Part shown: positions 1 to 8,804 of the stretch, piece by piece | Position numbering within the stretch: the first letter of the stretch is position 1 | Layout: every line of letters begins with the position of its first letter | Source of the DNA: Hansschlegelia zhihuaiae | GTDB taxonomy: Bacteria > Pseudomonadota > Alphaproteobacteria > Rhizobiales > Methylopilaceae | NCBI RefSeq assembly: GCF_004103825.1 | Contig: NZ_RYFI01000005.1 | Location: 41,550-105,549 of the forward strand | Length of the DNA: 64,000 nt | Direction of reading: 5' to 3' | Notes under the pieces: generated by a model | Databases searched by the model: none | Told to the model about the DNA's origin: nothing | The model's input: the letters and a program-made list of their open reading frames with translations, nothing else | Program-made: the position numbers and the translations under genes

Positions 1-216
1 CGAGAAGGCCGAGATCGGAACCGCGATCCGCATGGCGACGCTCCCCACCGTCCTGTCCACCACGACGCGCGATCGCTCCAGCGTCACGCCCCGCTCGCCG
101 CCGTCCGCCTCGGCGTCGGGCGCCTTGAAGCGGAGCGGAAGCATTTTCGGGTCCAGCCGGTCGGCCGGCCCCGTTCCGGCGCGCGCCAGCGCGCCGGCTT
201 CGGTCTGTCGTCCCAC
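1..216 (-). CDS. DUF6101 family protein, N-terminal part (gene runs off the left edge)
   Basis: Reading the minus strand from a GTG at 216 gives 72 codons open to the window edge. An AGGGAGACAG stretch just upstream is a plausible ribosome binding site. The sequence has an RLDP..LPLRF segment, then a GER..TLER.RVVV segment, then VAMRIAVPISAF. This resembles the start of the DUF6101 family of Hyphomicrobiales, from memory of that family. Function is unknown. The C-terminal part lies outside the window. The gene is divergent from the phosphatase gene that starts at 492; the 275 bases between them show no promoter I can name. Confidence 0.55.
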   Translation of the reverse strand, partial: MGRQTEAGALARAGTGPADRLDPKMLPLRFKAPDAEADGGERGVTLERSRVVVDRTVGSVAMRIAVPISAFS

Positions 217-491
217 TGTCCTGTCTCCCTGAAGGCCCGATTGCTTCGGGCTCTTCGCTTGTCAGGGGACTATGACTGCGCGATCGCCGAAATCGGCTTA
301 AGGGAACTGGTGAATCCTTGGTAAGACGCCGTTCGGAACGGCCACATCTCTCGCCATGCTGAAGAGGACCTTTCCGGAGAGGGTAAGAATGCGATGAACG
401 CGCTTCGGCGCTTGCGCCGCCGCCCTCATGCCGACACTTTGGGGAGCGCTCATCGCGCCGATTTCCGACTCCCACGGATCCCAGGCTGAAA

Positions 492-1310
492 GTGTCCTCG
501 ACCGACGCGCCGATTGATCTCGAACGCCTTCTGTCCCGCCTCGACGCGATCGTCCGCGAGGCGGGCGAGATCGCGCTCGGCTATTTCCGCGGCGGAGCGG
601 CGAAGCGCTGGAGCAAGCACGACGACAGCCCGGTGACCGAGGCCGACATCGCGGTCGACCGGTTCCTGGCCGAGCGCCTGCCGCCGCTCGTCGAAGGCTC
701 CGCCTGGCTGTCGGAGGAGACGGCGGACACCACCGAGAGGCTGTCGCGGCGCCATGTCTGGATCGTCGACCCGATCGACGGCACCCGCGCCTTCATCGAG
801 GGCCGGCCCGAATGGGTGGTCTCGGCGGCGCTCGTCGAGCACGGCGCGCCGGTGCTCGGCGTCGTGCATAACGCCTGCGAGGATGAGACCTTCGCGGGCG
901 CGCGCGGCGCCGGGGCGTTCCGCAACGGCGCGCAGCTCAGGATGGACGACCTCGAGGGCCTGGCGGGCCTCAACATCGGCGGCCCGCAGTCGCTGTTGAG
1001 CTCGCTTGCGGCGCATGGGGTGGTGAAGGGCCAGTGGCGCTACGCGCTGGCCAACCGCCTGGTGCAGGTCGCAGGCGGCGGCCTCGACGCGGCGCTCGCC
1101 CGGCCGAACGCCCACGACTGGGACATCGCGGCCGCCCACGTGATTCTTGAAGAGGCCGGCGGCCGGCTGATCGGTTTCGACGGCGCCGTTCCGACCTACA
1201 ACCGCGCCGGCACCCGGCATGGCGGCCTGATCGCCGCCGCGCCGGCGCGCGCCTCGGCCTTGATGGACGCGCTCGCGCATGAGCGCGCCGCACTGGAGAC
1301 CCAGCAATGA
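492..1310 (+). CDS. Inositol monophosphatase family protein (3'(2'),5'-bisphosphate nucleotidase / histidinol-phosphatase-like)
   Basis: A Mg-dependent phosphatase of the IMPase fold, 272 residues, which is the usual length. The metal-binding signatures are visible: LSEE (residues 74-76), WIVDPIDGT (90-98, with Asp93 and Asp96) and a C-terminal WDIAAAH motif near 209. The family hydrolyses inositol phosphates, 3'-phosphoadenosine 5'-phosphate (CysQ) or histidinol phosphate (HisN). The sequence alone does not decide the substrate; the general look is CysQ-like. The start is a GTG. It overlaps the next gene by 4 bases (ATGA), so the two are probably translationally coupled. Confidence 0.85.
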   Translation: MSSTDAPIDLERLLSRLDAIVREAGEIALGYFRGGAAKRWSKHDDSPVTEADIAVDRFLAERLPPLVEGSAWLSEETADTTERLSRRHVWIVDPIDGTRAFIEGRPEWVVSAALVEHGAPVLGVVHNACEDETFAGARGAGAFRNGAQLRMDDLEGLAGLNIGGPQSLLSSLAAHGVVKGQWRYALANRLVQVAGGGLDAALARPNAHDWDIAAAHVILEEAGGRLIGFDGAVPTYNRAGTRHGGLIAAAPARASALMDALAHERAALETQQ

Positions 1311-1546
1311 CCGACGTCGTCCCCAAGCAGTTGCTTCACCTCGTCTTCGGCGGCGAGCTCGAGGACGTCTCGGGGGTATCGTTCAAGGACATCGACAAGC
1401 TCGACGTCGTCGGCATCTTCCCGGATTATGCGAGCGCCCGCGCGGCCTGGAAGGCCAAGGCGCAGGCGACGGTCGACGACGCGCATATGCGCTATTTCGT
1501 CGTGCACCTGCATAGGCTGCTGGAGCCGGACGGCGCGACGCCCTGA
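1307..1546 (+). CDS. DUF4170 domain-containing protein
   Basis: A 79-residue acidic protein without signal peptide or membrane segment. The run HLVFGGEL near the N terminus, the phrase VGIFPDYASA in the middle and the YFVVHLHRLL end match the DUF4170 family, a short alphaproteobacterial family of unknown function. Its ATG overlaps the stop of the upstream IMPase-family gene by 4 bases, which is a common arrangement for this pair in Hyphomicrobiales and suggests one transcript. No catalytic motif is seen. Confidence 0.8.
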   Translation: MTDVVPKQLLHLVFGGELEDVSGVSFKDIDKLDVVGIFPDYASARAAWKAKAQATVDDAHMRYFVVHLHRLLEPDGATP

Positions 1547-1562
1547 GGGCGGCGCTGCGGCG

Positions 1563-1775
1563 TCACTCCTTGCCGAGCGCGCGGGCGAGCGCGGCTTCGG
1601 GCCCCGCATAGGGCTCCTGGCGCTCGACGCTCCAATAGCGCAGTTCCTCAAGCGGGATCGCGACGCCCGTGACCGCGCAGCGCACATAGGCGCCGGGCTT
1701 CAGCACGCGGAAATCGGCGTCGAGATAGCGCACCTGCGCCTCGCCGGACGACGGCGGTCGCTCGTAACGGTTCAT
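1563..1775 (-). CDS. DUF2093 domain-containing protein
   Basis: A 70-residue protein. The central part (AQVRYLDADFRVLKPGAYVRCAVTG, split here as residues about 13-37) followed by IPLEELRYWSVERQEPY matches the DUF2093 family, small alphaproteobacterial proteins of unknown function. It is convergent with the DUF4170 gene, with 16 bases between the stops. The single conserved Cys in the CAVTG motif and the conserved aromatic end are visible. No partner is implied by the context. Confidence 0.8.
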   Translation of the reverse strand: MNRYERPPSSGEAQVRYLDADFRVLKPGAYVRCAVTGVAIPLEELRYWSVERQEPYAGPEAALARALGKE

Positions 1776-1838
1776 TGGCCTGGAGCCTCCCGGTCGCCGA
1801 GCATATAGGCCCGACAGCCGGGAGGCGCAAAGGCGGAG

Positions 1839-2489
1839 TCACTTCGCCATGAGGGCGTCGATCTCGTTCTGGGCGATCGCCTCGCCCCTCGACTGCGGAC
1901 CGTGCAGCAGAAGCTCGCGCGCGCGCCGCTCCCGGTCGGTCTCGGGCGCCTCGCCGCCGTTCTCAGTCCTGACCGCCGCCGCGAAGCGGCCGATGCGGGC
2001 CTCGACATGCTCGAGCGTCTCGACCACGCGGGCGATGCGCTGGCCGGTGAGATCCTGGAACGAGCAGGCCTCGAAGATCGACATGACCTTGTCGTTCACC
2101 AGCGCCTTGTAGGTCGCCTCGTCCTCGCCCTCCGCGGCGAGCATCGCCTCCGCGGCCTCCATGATCGCGTTGGTCGCTTCCTCGGTCGCGACCACGATGG
2201 CGCCGAGATGCTCGCCGGCCTTGGGCAGCCGGTCGGTCTTCAGCTCGCCGGCGTGCAGCGCGGCGATCTCCGAGCGCATGTTGGTGATGTATTCCGCGAT
2301 CTCGCGCAGCTCGCGATAGATCGACTTGTCGATGGTGGCGAAGAACGCCTGCATCGATTCGGCCGTGATCTCGGCGAGCGCGACGACATCCCCGAAGGTC
2401 GCGTCCCCGGCTCTCCTGGCGTCGACATAGGCGCGAACCCTCTCGAAGGGCTGCTCCATGGCGTCCTTGCGATTTACTGACTGCGTCAT
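1839..2489 (-). CDS. cheZ: Chemotaxis protein phosphatase CheZ
   Basis: Predicted phosphatase that speeds dephosphorylation of phospho-CheY. The protein is 216 residues, almost entirely helical. It carries the family active-site block SFQDLTGQRI (residues 143-152); Asp146 and Gln150 correspond in spacing to the catalytic Asp143 and Gln147 of E. coli CheZ. The C-terminal NEIDALMAK resembles the CheY-binding tail of the family. Its ATG overlaps the cheY stop by 4 bases (ATGA), so CheY and its phosphatase are translationally coupled. An in-frame ATG at residue 11 is a possible alternative start. No other che genes are in the window. Confidence 0.88.
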   Translation of the reverse strand: MTQSVNRKDAMEQPFERVRAYVDARRAGDATFGDVVALAEITAESMQAFFATIDKSIYRELREIAEYITNMRSEIAALHAGELKTDRLPKAGEHLGAIVVATEEATNAIMEAAEAMLAAEGEDEATYKALVNDKVMSIFEACSFQDLTGQRIARVVETLEHVEARIGRFAAAVRTENGGEAPETDRERRARELLLHGPQSRGEAIAQNEIDALMAK

Positions 2490-2869
2490 GCTCCGAAGAC
2501 CGCCTCGATCTTGGATTTCAGGGTCTGGGCGTTGAAGGGCTTGACGATGTAGTTGTTCACGCCCGCCTTCTTCGCCGCGATGACGTTCTCGGTCTTGGAC
2601 TCGGCCGTGACCATAATGAACGGCGTGCGGTTCAGGCTGTCGTCGGCCCGCACTTCCTTCAAAAGCTCGATGCCGGTCATGGGCTCCATGTTCCAGTCGG
2701 AGATGACGAGCCCGTATTTCTTCTCACGCATCTTGCCGAGCGCGGCGGAACCGTCGCTGGCCTCGTCGACGTCCTCGAATCCGATCTGCTTGAGCAGGTT
2801 GCGGATGATCCGCAGCATCGTGCTGTAATCGTCCACGATCAGCACAGGGATCGTGTGGTCGAGCGCCAT
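2486..2869 (-). CDS. cheY: CheY-type single-domain response regulator
   Basis: A stand-alone receiver domain of 127 residues. The acidic pair Asp13-Asp14, the phosphoacceptor Asp58 (LVISDWNM), Thr88 (MVTAES) and the late Lys of YIVKPF are all present, so phosphorylation and signalling should be intact. The DWNM-P-M-G context is typical of motor-binding CheY. I chose the ATG at 2869 (MALDHTIP) over a start 18 codons upstream because the added residues do not look like a receiver domain. It lies upstream of and overlaps cheZ. The 187 bases to the divergent MaoC gene hold no gene. Confidence 0.88.
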   Translation of the reverse strand: MALDHTIPVLIVDDYSTMLRIIRNLLKQIGFEDVDEASDGSAALGKMREKKYGLVISDWNMEPMTGIELLKEVRADDSLNRTPFIMVTAESKTENVIAAKKAGVNNYIVKPFNAQTLKSKIEAVFGA

Positions 2870-3056
2870 TGTCGCGGCTCCGTCGCGTGGGTCGATCGTC
2901 GCCGCGCGTCCTGCGCGGCTCAAGATGACGGAGCATCATCGAGGGGAATTGAGATTCCGTTTCCGTCGCCGCCGTCAGACAAAAGGCGCGTTGCGCCGCA
3001 GCGAAGCCGGAAGCAGAGTGCGGCCGCCAACCGCCCCCGAAAGACCGCGCCAGCAG

Positions 3057-3539
3057 ATGACCGCCGCACTCGTGACGGACGACGACCCGCACCACCACGG
3101 CCCGCAGCTCGCGTTCGAGGATCTCGAGGTCGGCCAGTCCGCCGCCATCCGCCAGACGGTGACGAGCGACGACGTCAGGCGCTTCGCGCAGCTCACCGGC
3201 GACACCAACCCGATCCATCTGTCGGAGGCCTACGCGGCCAACACCCGATTCGGCGGCCGCATCGCGCACGGCCTCTACACCGCGAGCCTGATCTCCGCCG
3301 TGCTCGGCACCAAGCTGCCGGGACCTGGCGCGGTCTATCTCTCCCAGACCATCAAGTTCCGCGCGCCGGTCTTCATCGGCGACGAGGTGCTGGCGCAGGT
3401 CGAGATCACGGCGCTCGACCCGGGCCGCCAGCGCGCGACCTTCTTCTGCACCTGCACGGTGGGCGAGAAGGTGGTGCTCGACGGCGAGGCCCAGATCATG
3501 GTGCCGACGCGCGACGAGATCGAGGCCGAGCTCGCCTAA
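3057..3539 (+). CDS. MaoC family (R)-specific enoyl-CoA hydratase-like protein
   Basis: A single hot-dog-fold hydratase of 160 residues. The hydratase-2 motif is complete: Asp49 and His54 in TGDTNPIHLSEAYA, then the F-G-G-R-I-A-H-G segment. Members hydrate trans-2-enoyl-CoA to (R)-3-hydroxyacyl-CoA (PhaJ type) or act as dehydratases in related routes. Here no polyhydroxyalkanoate or phosphate-acetyltransferase gene is next to it, so the pathway is open. The ATG at 3057 was chosen because upstream codons encode an Arg-rich, non-family stretch. The stop overlaps the stop of the convergent small gene. Confidence 0.82.
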   Translation: MTAALVTDDDPHHHGPQLAFEDLEVGQSAAIRQTVTSDDVRRFAQLTGDTNPIHLSEAYAANTRFGGRIAHGLYTASLISAVLGTKLPGPGAVYLSQTIKFRAPVFIGDEVLAQVEITALDPGRQRATFFCTCTVGEKVVLDGEAQIMVPTRDEIEAELA

Positions 3540-3859
3540 TTGGCCCGGCGCGTTCCGGGAGACGTTGGCAACGGTGTCGGCTTGACCGAAGGACTGGCGG
3601 GCGTCGGCGTCGCACGGACCGAGGGAGGCGTGCCCCCGGCGTAAGGCGGCGGCGTTCCGGCGACGGTGGGGACCGTCGAGCCGGCCGTCCCCATCGGCGC
3701 GGCCGACGAATTTCCGCCGAGCGGCGCGGAGGACGAGCCGAGACTGGTCGGCGGCGACATCGGCGCCATGGTCCCGCCTGTTCCGGTCGACGACTGCGCG
3801 AACGCGCCGGCGGTCGGAATCACAAGCGCTGCGAGAAGCGCGGCTGCTGGACGGATCAC
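3536..3859 (-). CDS. Secreted Pro/Ser/Thr/Gly-rich small protein, function unknown
   Basis: A 107-residue protein that starts with GTG at 3859, placed after a GGAGGA ribosome binding site. Residues 1-22 form a signal peptide ending AGAFA-Q. The mature part is low complexity: Ser, Thr, Gly, Pro and Ala make up most of it, with short PTP-type repeats and no Cys. This looks like a disordered periplasmic or surface protein. It is convergent with the MaoC gene (4-base overlap of stops). I do not recognise a family. The signal peptide and ribosome binding site argue that it is real although the composition is simple. Confidence 0.6.
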   Translation of the reverse strand: MIRPAAALLAALVIPTAGAFAQSSTGTGGTMAPMSPPTSLGSSSAPLGGNSSAAPMGTAGSTVPTVAGTPPPYAGGTPPSVRATPTPASPSVKPTPLPTSPGTRRAN

Positions 3860-4041
3860 GGCTGGTCCTCCCCTTCTGCGTCCGCCGGAGCGATCAGGGA
3901 CTGAACGCCAGGCCGTTGGGATTCGATCCGAACCATGTCGGCGAAGCGCGCCTCGCAGCCTCATGCCGCCTTGACGGGCGGCTGCGGCGCGGGCCATCTC
4001 GCGCGGGCCAGACGCCGTCTCCCCGGACATCCGGACGCCGC

Positions 4042-5001
4042 TTGCCCGAAACCCTCCTGATCGATCCAAAGGACCTGCCTCCGGCTTTGCGCGACGGCCA
4101 TGTGGTCGTGGGCAATTTCGACGGAGTGCATCGCGGCCACCAGTCGGTCGTGCGGCAGGCCGTCGAGCCCGCGCGCGCCGCCGGACGACCGGTCGTGGCG
4201 CTGACCTTCGAGCCCCACCCGCGGACCTTCTTCCAGCCTGACAGGCCGCTGTTCCGGCTGACGGGCCGCGACGAGAAGGCGCGCCAGCTCGTCCGCGCCG
4301 GCTGCGACGCCGTCGTGGTGCTGACTTTCGACAAGGCGCTCGCCGCGATCGAGGCCGAGGACTTCGTGTCGCACACGCTGGTCGAGCGGCTCGGCGCCCA
4401 CGCCGTCGTGGTCGGCTGGGACTTCCATTTCGGCCGCGGCCGCGCCGGCTCCCCCGCCTTCCTCGCGGAGGCCGGGCCGCGCCACGGGCTCTATGTCGAC
4501 GTGGCCCCGCCTTACGGCGGCGCGACGCCCGTCTCCTCGAGCGCGATCCGCGACCTCCTCGCCGAGGGCGACGTCGCGAAGGCCGGCCGCCTGCTCGGCC
4601 GGCGATGGATCGTCGAGGGCCAAGTCGCGCATGGCGACAAGCGGGGCCGCGACCTCGGCTACCCGACCGCCAACATTCGGCTCGCCCCGGAAACCCGCCT
4701 CGCCTTCGGGATCTATGCCGTGCGCGCCCTGGTCGGCGACCGGATCGTCGGCGGCGCGGCAAGCTACGGCCGACGGCCGCAATTCGACGACGGCGCCCCG
4801 CTGTTCGAGGTCTTCCTGTTCGATTTCTCGGGCGACCTCTATGGCCAGGCGCTGCGGATCGAGCTCGTCGCTCATCTCCGGCCGGAGCTGAAGTTCGGGA
4901 GCGTCCCCGAACTCGTCGAGCAGATGGGCCGCGACGTCGAAACCGCCCGCGCCGCGATCGCCGCGCCAGAGGACCCGCTCGCCCCGAGCGCGCTGGTCTG
5001 A
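4042..5001 (+). CDS. ribF: Bifunctional riboflavin kinase / FAD synthetase
   Basis: Makes FMN from riboflavin and FAD from FMN. The N-terminal nucleotidyltransferase domain shows VVVGNFDGVHRGHQ and, later, SSSAIRDLL. The C-terminal flavokinase domain shows the GRDLGYPTANI motif. With a TTG start at 4042 the protein has 320 residues, close to the usual length. An in-frame ATG at 3916 would add 42 Arg-rich residues with no family counterpart, so I prefer 4042, but the TTG has only a weak ribosome binding site and the exact start is uncertain. The gene lies upstream of ileS and lspA, a common ribF-ileS-lspA grouping, although a small secreted protein gene intervenes here. Confidence 0.9.
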   Translation: MPETLLIDPKDLPPALRDGHVVVGNFDGVHRGHQSVVRQAVEPARAAGRPVVALTFEPHPRTFFQPDRPLFRLTGRDEKARQLVRAGCDAVVVLTFDKALAAIEAEDFVSHTLVERLGAHAVVVGWDFHFGRGRAGSPAFLAEAGPRHGLYVDVAPPYGGATPVSSSAIRDLLAEGDVAKAGRLLGRRWIVEGQVAHGDKRGRDLGYPTANIRLAPETRLAFGIYAVRALVGDRIVGGAASYGRRPQFDDGAPLFEVFLFDFSGDLYGQALRIELVAHLRPELKFGSVPELVEQMGRDVETARAAIAAPEDPLAPSALV

Positions 5002-5005
5002 TCCC

Positions 5006-5563
5006 ATGCGAAACGGCCTTACTGCGCTGGCTTTGTTCGCCTTACCGCTCGCTTCGGCGCTTGGAGCGGAAATAAGCGCAACCGAAATCGCGGAGATGGA
5101 GCGCATTTGCGGGGCCGCCGGACCAGTGCCCCAGGGCCAGATGAGCAACAGCCGCAGGCTCAATTCTGATGATCGAGATTACAGGCTGTCGAAGCTCATC
5201 GCCGAGCCGCTCCCGGGATGGAAGCCGAAATCAGAGAAGGTGGAGGCGTTCTCCTCGGACACGGTGGGTTGCGGGCTCTCGGCGGTCCGTCTCTTCGACA
5301 CTGGCCGAGGTGACCTCTCCTTCGCCGTCTCTCTTGTCGCCTCGCCAATCGCCGCAGGCATGGCGCAGTCTCTGAACGCCGCGCCCGGCCGGCGTATAAA
5401 GTTCGACGGCCGCTCCATCCTTATCGACGACATGGGAACCATGACTCTGCCGCTCGGGCGAATAATGGTCACGGTCTGGGGGCCAGCTCCGGAGGAAGAC
5501 AAGCGGGCGCTGCTCGAGATTCTGGACTTCAGAGCGATCGAGCGGGCGTCGGCGCCGCAATAG
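5006..5563 (+). CDS. Secreted protein of unknown function
   Basis: A 185-residue protein with a clear signal peptide (residues 1-21, ending SALGA-E). The mature part has two Cys (in ERICGAAG and TVGCGLS) that could form a disulfide, and no catalytic motif that I recognise. It starts 4 bases after ribF. Codon use is visibly less GC-biased than in neighbours (more AT-ending codons such as TCT, GAT and ATT), which suggests a younger or transferred gene placed inside the ribF-ileS block. Confidence 0.65.
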   Translation: MRNGLTALALFALPLASALGAEISATEIAEMERICGAAGPVPQGQMSNSRRLNSDDRDYRLSKLIAEPLPGWKPKSEKVEAFSSDTVGCGLSAVRLFDTGRGDLSFAVSLVASPIAAGMAQSLNAAPGRRIKFDGRSILIDDMGTMTLPLGRIMVTVWGPAPEEDKRALLEILDFRAIERASAPQ

Positions 5564-5653
5564 CGTACGGCCAGACGACGCAGAGTTCGCGGGCGGCTTG
5601 CATGGCCGCCCTGCCCTGCTACACCGCTCCCGCCGACGAACCGGACGCTAAAA

Positions 5654-8600
5654 ATGCCCTCCGACGCCCCCGCGACCGCACGCGACTATTCCGAAACGCT
5701 GTTCCTGCCGCAGACGGAGTTTCCGATGCGCGCCGGCCTGCCGCAGCGCGAGCCGGAGTTTCTGGCGCGCTGGGCGCGGATCGGACTCTACGAGAAGCTG
5801 CGCGAGACCTCGGCGGGACGGAAGAAATACGTCCTGCATGACGGACCGCCCTACGCCAACGGCCACCTCCACATCGGCCACGCACTCAACAAGGTCCTCA
5901 AGGACGTCGTGGTGCGCTCGCGCCAGATGGCGGGCTTCGACTCGAACTATGTGCCGGGCTGGGACTGCCACGGCCTGCCGATCGAGTGGAAGGTCGAGGA
6001 GGGCTATCGCGCCAAGGGCAAGAACAAGGACGAGGTGCCGGTCATCGAATTCCGCAAGGAATGCCGGGACTACGCCCAGCACTGGATCGGCGTGCAGTCG
6101 GAAGAATTCCAGCGGCTCGGCGTGACGGGCGACTGGGCCGATCCCTACACCACGATGAAGTTCTCGGCCGAGGCGCAGATCGCCCGCGAGATCATGGACT
6201 TCGCGCGCTCGGGCCAGCTCTATCGCGGCTCGAAGCCGGTGATGTGGAGCGTCGTGGAGAAGACCGCGCTCGCGGAAGCCGAGATTGAGTACCACGAGTT
6301 CCTGAGCGACACGGTGTTCGTGGCGTTTCCGCTCAAAGATGTCGTCATCGGAAGAACCGAGACTTTTCCGGACGCAAAGCGCGGAGAGACGTCAGCGCGG
6401 ACTAGGCGATCGATCGATCCGGAACTCGAAAGCGCTTCCGTGGTCATTTGGACCACAACTCCTTGGACCCTGCCCGGCAACCGCGCGGTGGCCTATTCTC
6501 CGAAGATCGCCTATGGCCTCTACGAGGTTACAGAGGCCCCGGAGGACAACTGGGCGAAGGTCGGGGCACGCTACTTGCTCGCCAACGCGCTCGCCGAGGG
6601 CGTGTTCAAGGCCGCTAGGGTCGTGGGCAAGAAGCTCCGTGACGTCGCCGCGGTTGATCTCAAGGACGCAGTCGCCGCCCATCCTCTCGCCTCTCTCGGC
6701 TACGGCTTCGACGTCCCCCTCCTCCCTGGCGACCACGTCACCGACGACGCCGGCACGGGCTTCGTGCACACCGCTCCGAGCCACGGCCGCGAGGACTTCG
6801 AGCTCTGGATGGACCACCGCGCGGAGCTCGACGCGCGCGGCATCGGATCGAAGATCCCCTATCCGGTCGACGCCGACGGCCGCTACACCAAGGACGCCCC
6901 CGGTTTCGAGGGCCGCTCCGTCATCACCGATGCGGGCGAAAAGGGCGACGCCAACGCCGCCGTCATCGAGGCGCTGATCGCGGCCGGCCGGCTGGTCGCC
7001 CGCGGAAAGCTCCGCCACCAGTATCCGCATTCCTGGCGGTCCAAGAAGCCGGTGATCTTCCGCAACACGCCGCAGTGGTTCATCCATATGGACCGCGACA
7101 TCGACGGTCCGGCCGATACGCTCCGGAACCGTGCGCTGAAGGCGATCGACGACACGCGGTTCTTCCCCGCGCAAGGGCGCAACCGCATCCGCGGCATGAT
7201 CGAGACGCGGCCCGACTGGGTGGTGTCGCGCCAGCGCGCCTGGGGCGTGCCGATCTGCGTGTTCTTCCACAAGAAGACCGGCGAACTGCTGGCCGACGAC
7301 CGGGTCGACCGGCGCATCGCCGAGGCCTTTGAGGCGGAGGGCGCGGACGCCTGGTTCGCGGACGCCGGCGGCCGCTTCCTCGGCAACGACTATTCGCTCG
7401 ACGACTACGAGAAGGTCGCGGACATCCTCGACGTCTGGTTCGATTCCGGCTCGACCCACGCCTATGTGCTCGACCGCCGGCCCGACCTTATGCCGAAGCG
7501 TCGTGTCGACGGGGGCGAGGACGAGGTGCTCTATCTCGAGGGCTCCGACCAGCATCGCGGCTGGTTCCACTCCTCTCTGCTCGAAAGCTGCGGCACCCGC
7601 GGCCGCGCGCCCTACGACGCCGTGCTGACCCACGGCTTCGTGCTCGACGAGCAGGGGCGCAAGATGTCGAAATCGCTCGGCAACGTCGTCGCGCCGCAGG
7701 ACGTCATCAGGCAATCGGGCGCCGACATCCTGCGGCTCTGGGTCGTGATGTCGGACTATGAGGACGACCTCAGGATCGGACCGGAGATCCTGAAGACCAC
7801 CACCGACGCCTATCGCAAGCTCCGCAACACGCTGCGCTGGATGCTGGGCTCGCTCGCGCATTTCCGGGCGGGCGACACCGTGTCCTTCGCCGAGATGCCG
7901 GAGCTCGAGCGCGCCATGCTGCACCGGCTCGCCGAGGTCGATTCCGAGATCGGCCAGGCCTACGAGGCGTTCGACTTCAAGCGCGGCTTCGCGGCGCTGT
8001 TCACCTTCCTCACCAACGACCTGTCGGCCTTCTATTTCGACGTCCGCAAGGACGCGCTCTATTGCGACCCGGCCTCGTCGGTGACGCGCCGCGCCTGCCT
8101 CACTGTGGTTGATCGCCTGTTCCGAACGCTGGTCACGCGGCTCGCGCCTCTGTTGCCCTTCACGGCGGAGGAGACCTGGCTGTCGCGCTTCCCGGGCGAC
8201 GACGCGTCCGTCCATCTCGAGCTGTTCTCGCTCGCCGACCCCGAATGGCTGGACGAGGCGCTCGCGGCGAAGTGGGAGAAGGTCCGGCGCGTGCGCCGCG
8301 TCGTCACCGGCGCGCTGGAGATCGAGCGGGCCGCGAAGCGCATCGGCTCCTCGCTCGAGGCGGCGCCGGTCGTCCACGTGACCGACCCGGAGCTGTTCGC
8401 GGCGCTCGACGGCGTCGACCTCGCCGAGGTCGCGATCACCAGCGCGGTCACGATCGCGCGCGACGAGGCGCCGGCCGACGCCTTCCGCCTGCCCGAGGTG
8501 GCGGGCGTCGCGGTGGTTCCCGCACGGGCCGAGGGCCGCAAATGCGCCCGCTCCTGGAAAGTGACGACCGACGTGGGCGCCGACCGCGACTATCCCGACG

Positions 8601-8659
8601 TGACGCCCCGCGACGCCCAGGCGCTGAGGGAATGGGAAGCGGCGCGGGTCGCGGCGTGA
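5654..8659 (+). CDS. ileS: Isoleucyl-tRNA synthetase
   Basis: Charges tRNA-Ile. It is a class I synthetase of 1001 residues. The HIGH signature lies at residues 73-76 ([10 protein letters not shown]), the editing domain includes the [15 protein letters not shown] segment, and KMSKS begins at residue 670 ([10 protein letters not shown]). The C-terminal zinc-binding Cys found in some bacterial IleRS is not seen as a clear cluster. Odd point: about 30 residues (roughly 229-258) just before VVIWTTTPW look like an insertion, and this stretch has less GC-biased codons. Downstream lspA is separated by 145 bases containing a palindromic repeat. Confidence 0.95.
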   Translation: MPSDAPATARDYSETLFLPQTEFPMRAGLPQREPEFLARWARIGLYEKLRETSAGRKKYVLHDGPPYANGHLHIGHALNKVLKDVVVRSRQMAGFDSNYVPGWDCHGLPIEWKVEEGYRAKGKNKDEVPVIEFRKECRDYAQHWIGVQSEEFQRLGVTGDWADPYTTMKFSAEAQIAREIMDFARSGQLYRGSKPVMWSVVEKTALAEAEIEYHEFLSDTVFVAFPLKDVVIGRTETFPDAKRGETSARTRRSIDPELESASVVIWTTTPWTLPGNRAVAYSPKIAYGLYEVTEAPEDNWAKVGARYLLANALAEGVFKAARVVGKKLRDVAAVDLKDAVAAHPLASLGYGFDVPLLPGDHVTDDAGTGFVHTAPSHGREDFELWMDHRAELDARGIGSKIPYPVDADGRYTKDAPGFEGRSVITDAGEKGDANAAVIEALIAAGRLVARGKLRHQYPHSWRSKKPVIFRNTPQWFIHMDRDIDGPADTLRNRALKAIDDTRFFPAQGRNRIRGMIETRPDWVVSRQRAWGVPICVFFHKKTGELLADDRVDRRIAEAFEAEGADAWFADAGGRFLGNDYSLDDYEKVADILDVWFDSGSTHAYVLDRRPDLMPKRRVDGGEDEVLYLEGSDQHRGWFHSSLLESCGTRGRAPYDAVLTHGFVLDEQGRKMSKSLGNVVAPQDVIRQSGADILRLWVVMSDYEDDLRIGPEILKTTTDAYRKLRNTLRWMLGSLAHFRAGDTVSFAEMPELERAMLHRLAEVDSEIGQAYEAFDFKRGFAALFTFLTNDLSAFYFDVRKDALYCDPASSVTRRACLTVVDRLFRTLVTRLAPLLPFTAEETWLSRFPGDDASVHLELFSLADPEWLDEALAAKWEKVRRVRRVVTGALEIERAAKRIGSSLEAAPVVHVTDPELFAALDGVDLAEVAITSAVTIARDEAPADAFRLPEVAGVAVVPARAEGRKCARSWKVTTDVGADRDYPDVTPRDAQALREWEAARVAA

Positions 8660-8684
8660 CGCAAGAGGCGCGACGCCGCTGTCC

Positions 8685-8787
8685 CCCTCTCCCGCTTGCG
8701 GGAGAGGGTAAGGGTGAGGGTCTGTCCAGCGTAGCGATCCGTTTTGACGCCCCCTCGCCCCAACCCTCTCCCGCAAGCGGGAGAGGG
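8685..8787. repeat. Intergenic palindromic repeat pair (REP-like, large inverted repeat)
   Basis: Two 24-base perfect palindromes of the form CCCTCTCCCGC-tt/aa-GCGGGAGAGGG lie at 8685-8708 and 8764-8787. The second is the reverse complement of the first, and each is followed inward by a further G- or C-rich tract (TAAGGGTGAGGG and CCCTCGCCCCAAC). The whole unit can fold into two hairpins or one long cruciform. It sits between the ileS stop and the lspA start. Elements of this wording are common between genes in GC-rich Hyphomicrobiales. It could act as a transcription attenuator or mRNA-stability element. Confidence 0.85.
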
Positions 8788-8804
8788 GGCGGAGTCGTGG
8801 CGCC

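Noticed and set aside
3860-4762. Long N-terminal extension of the small secreted protein gene across ribF
   Set aside because: Arg-rich antisense of ribF; the GTG at 3859 has its own ribosome binding site and gives a proper signal peptide.
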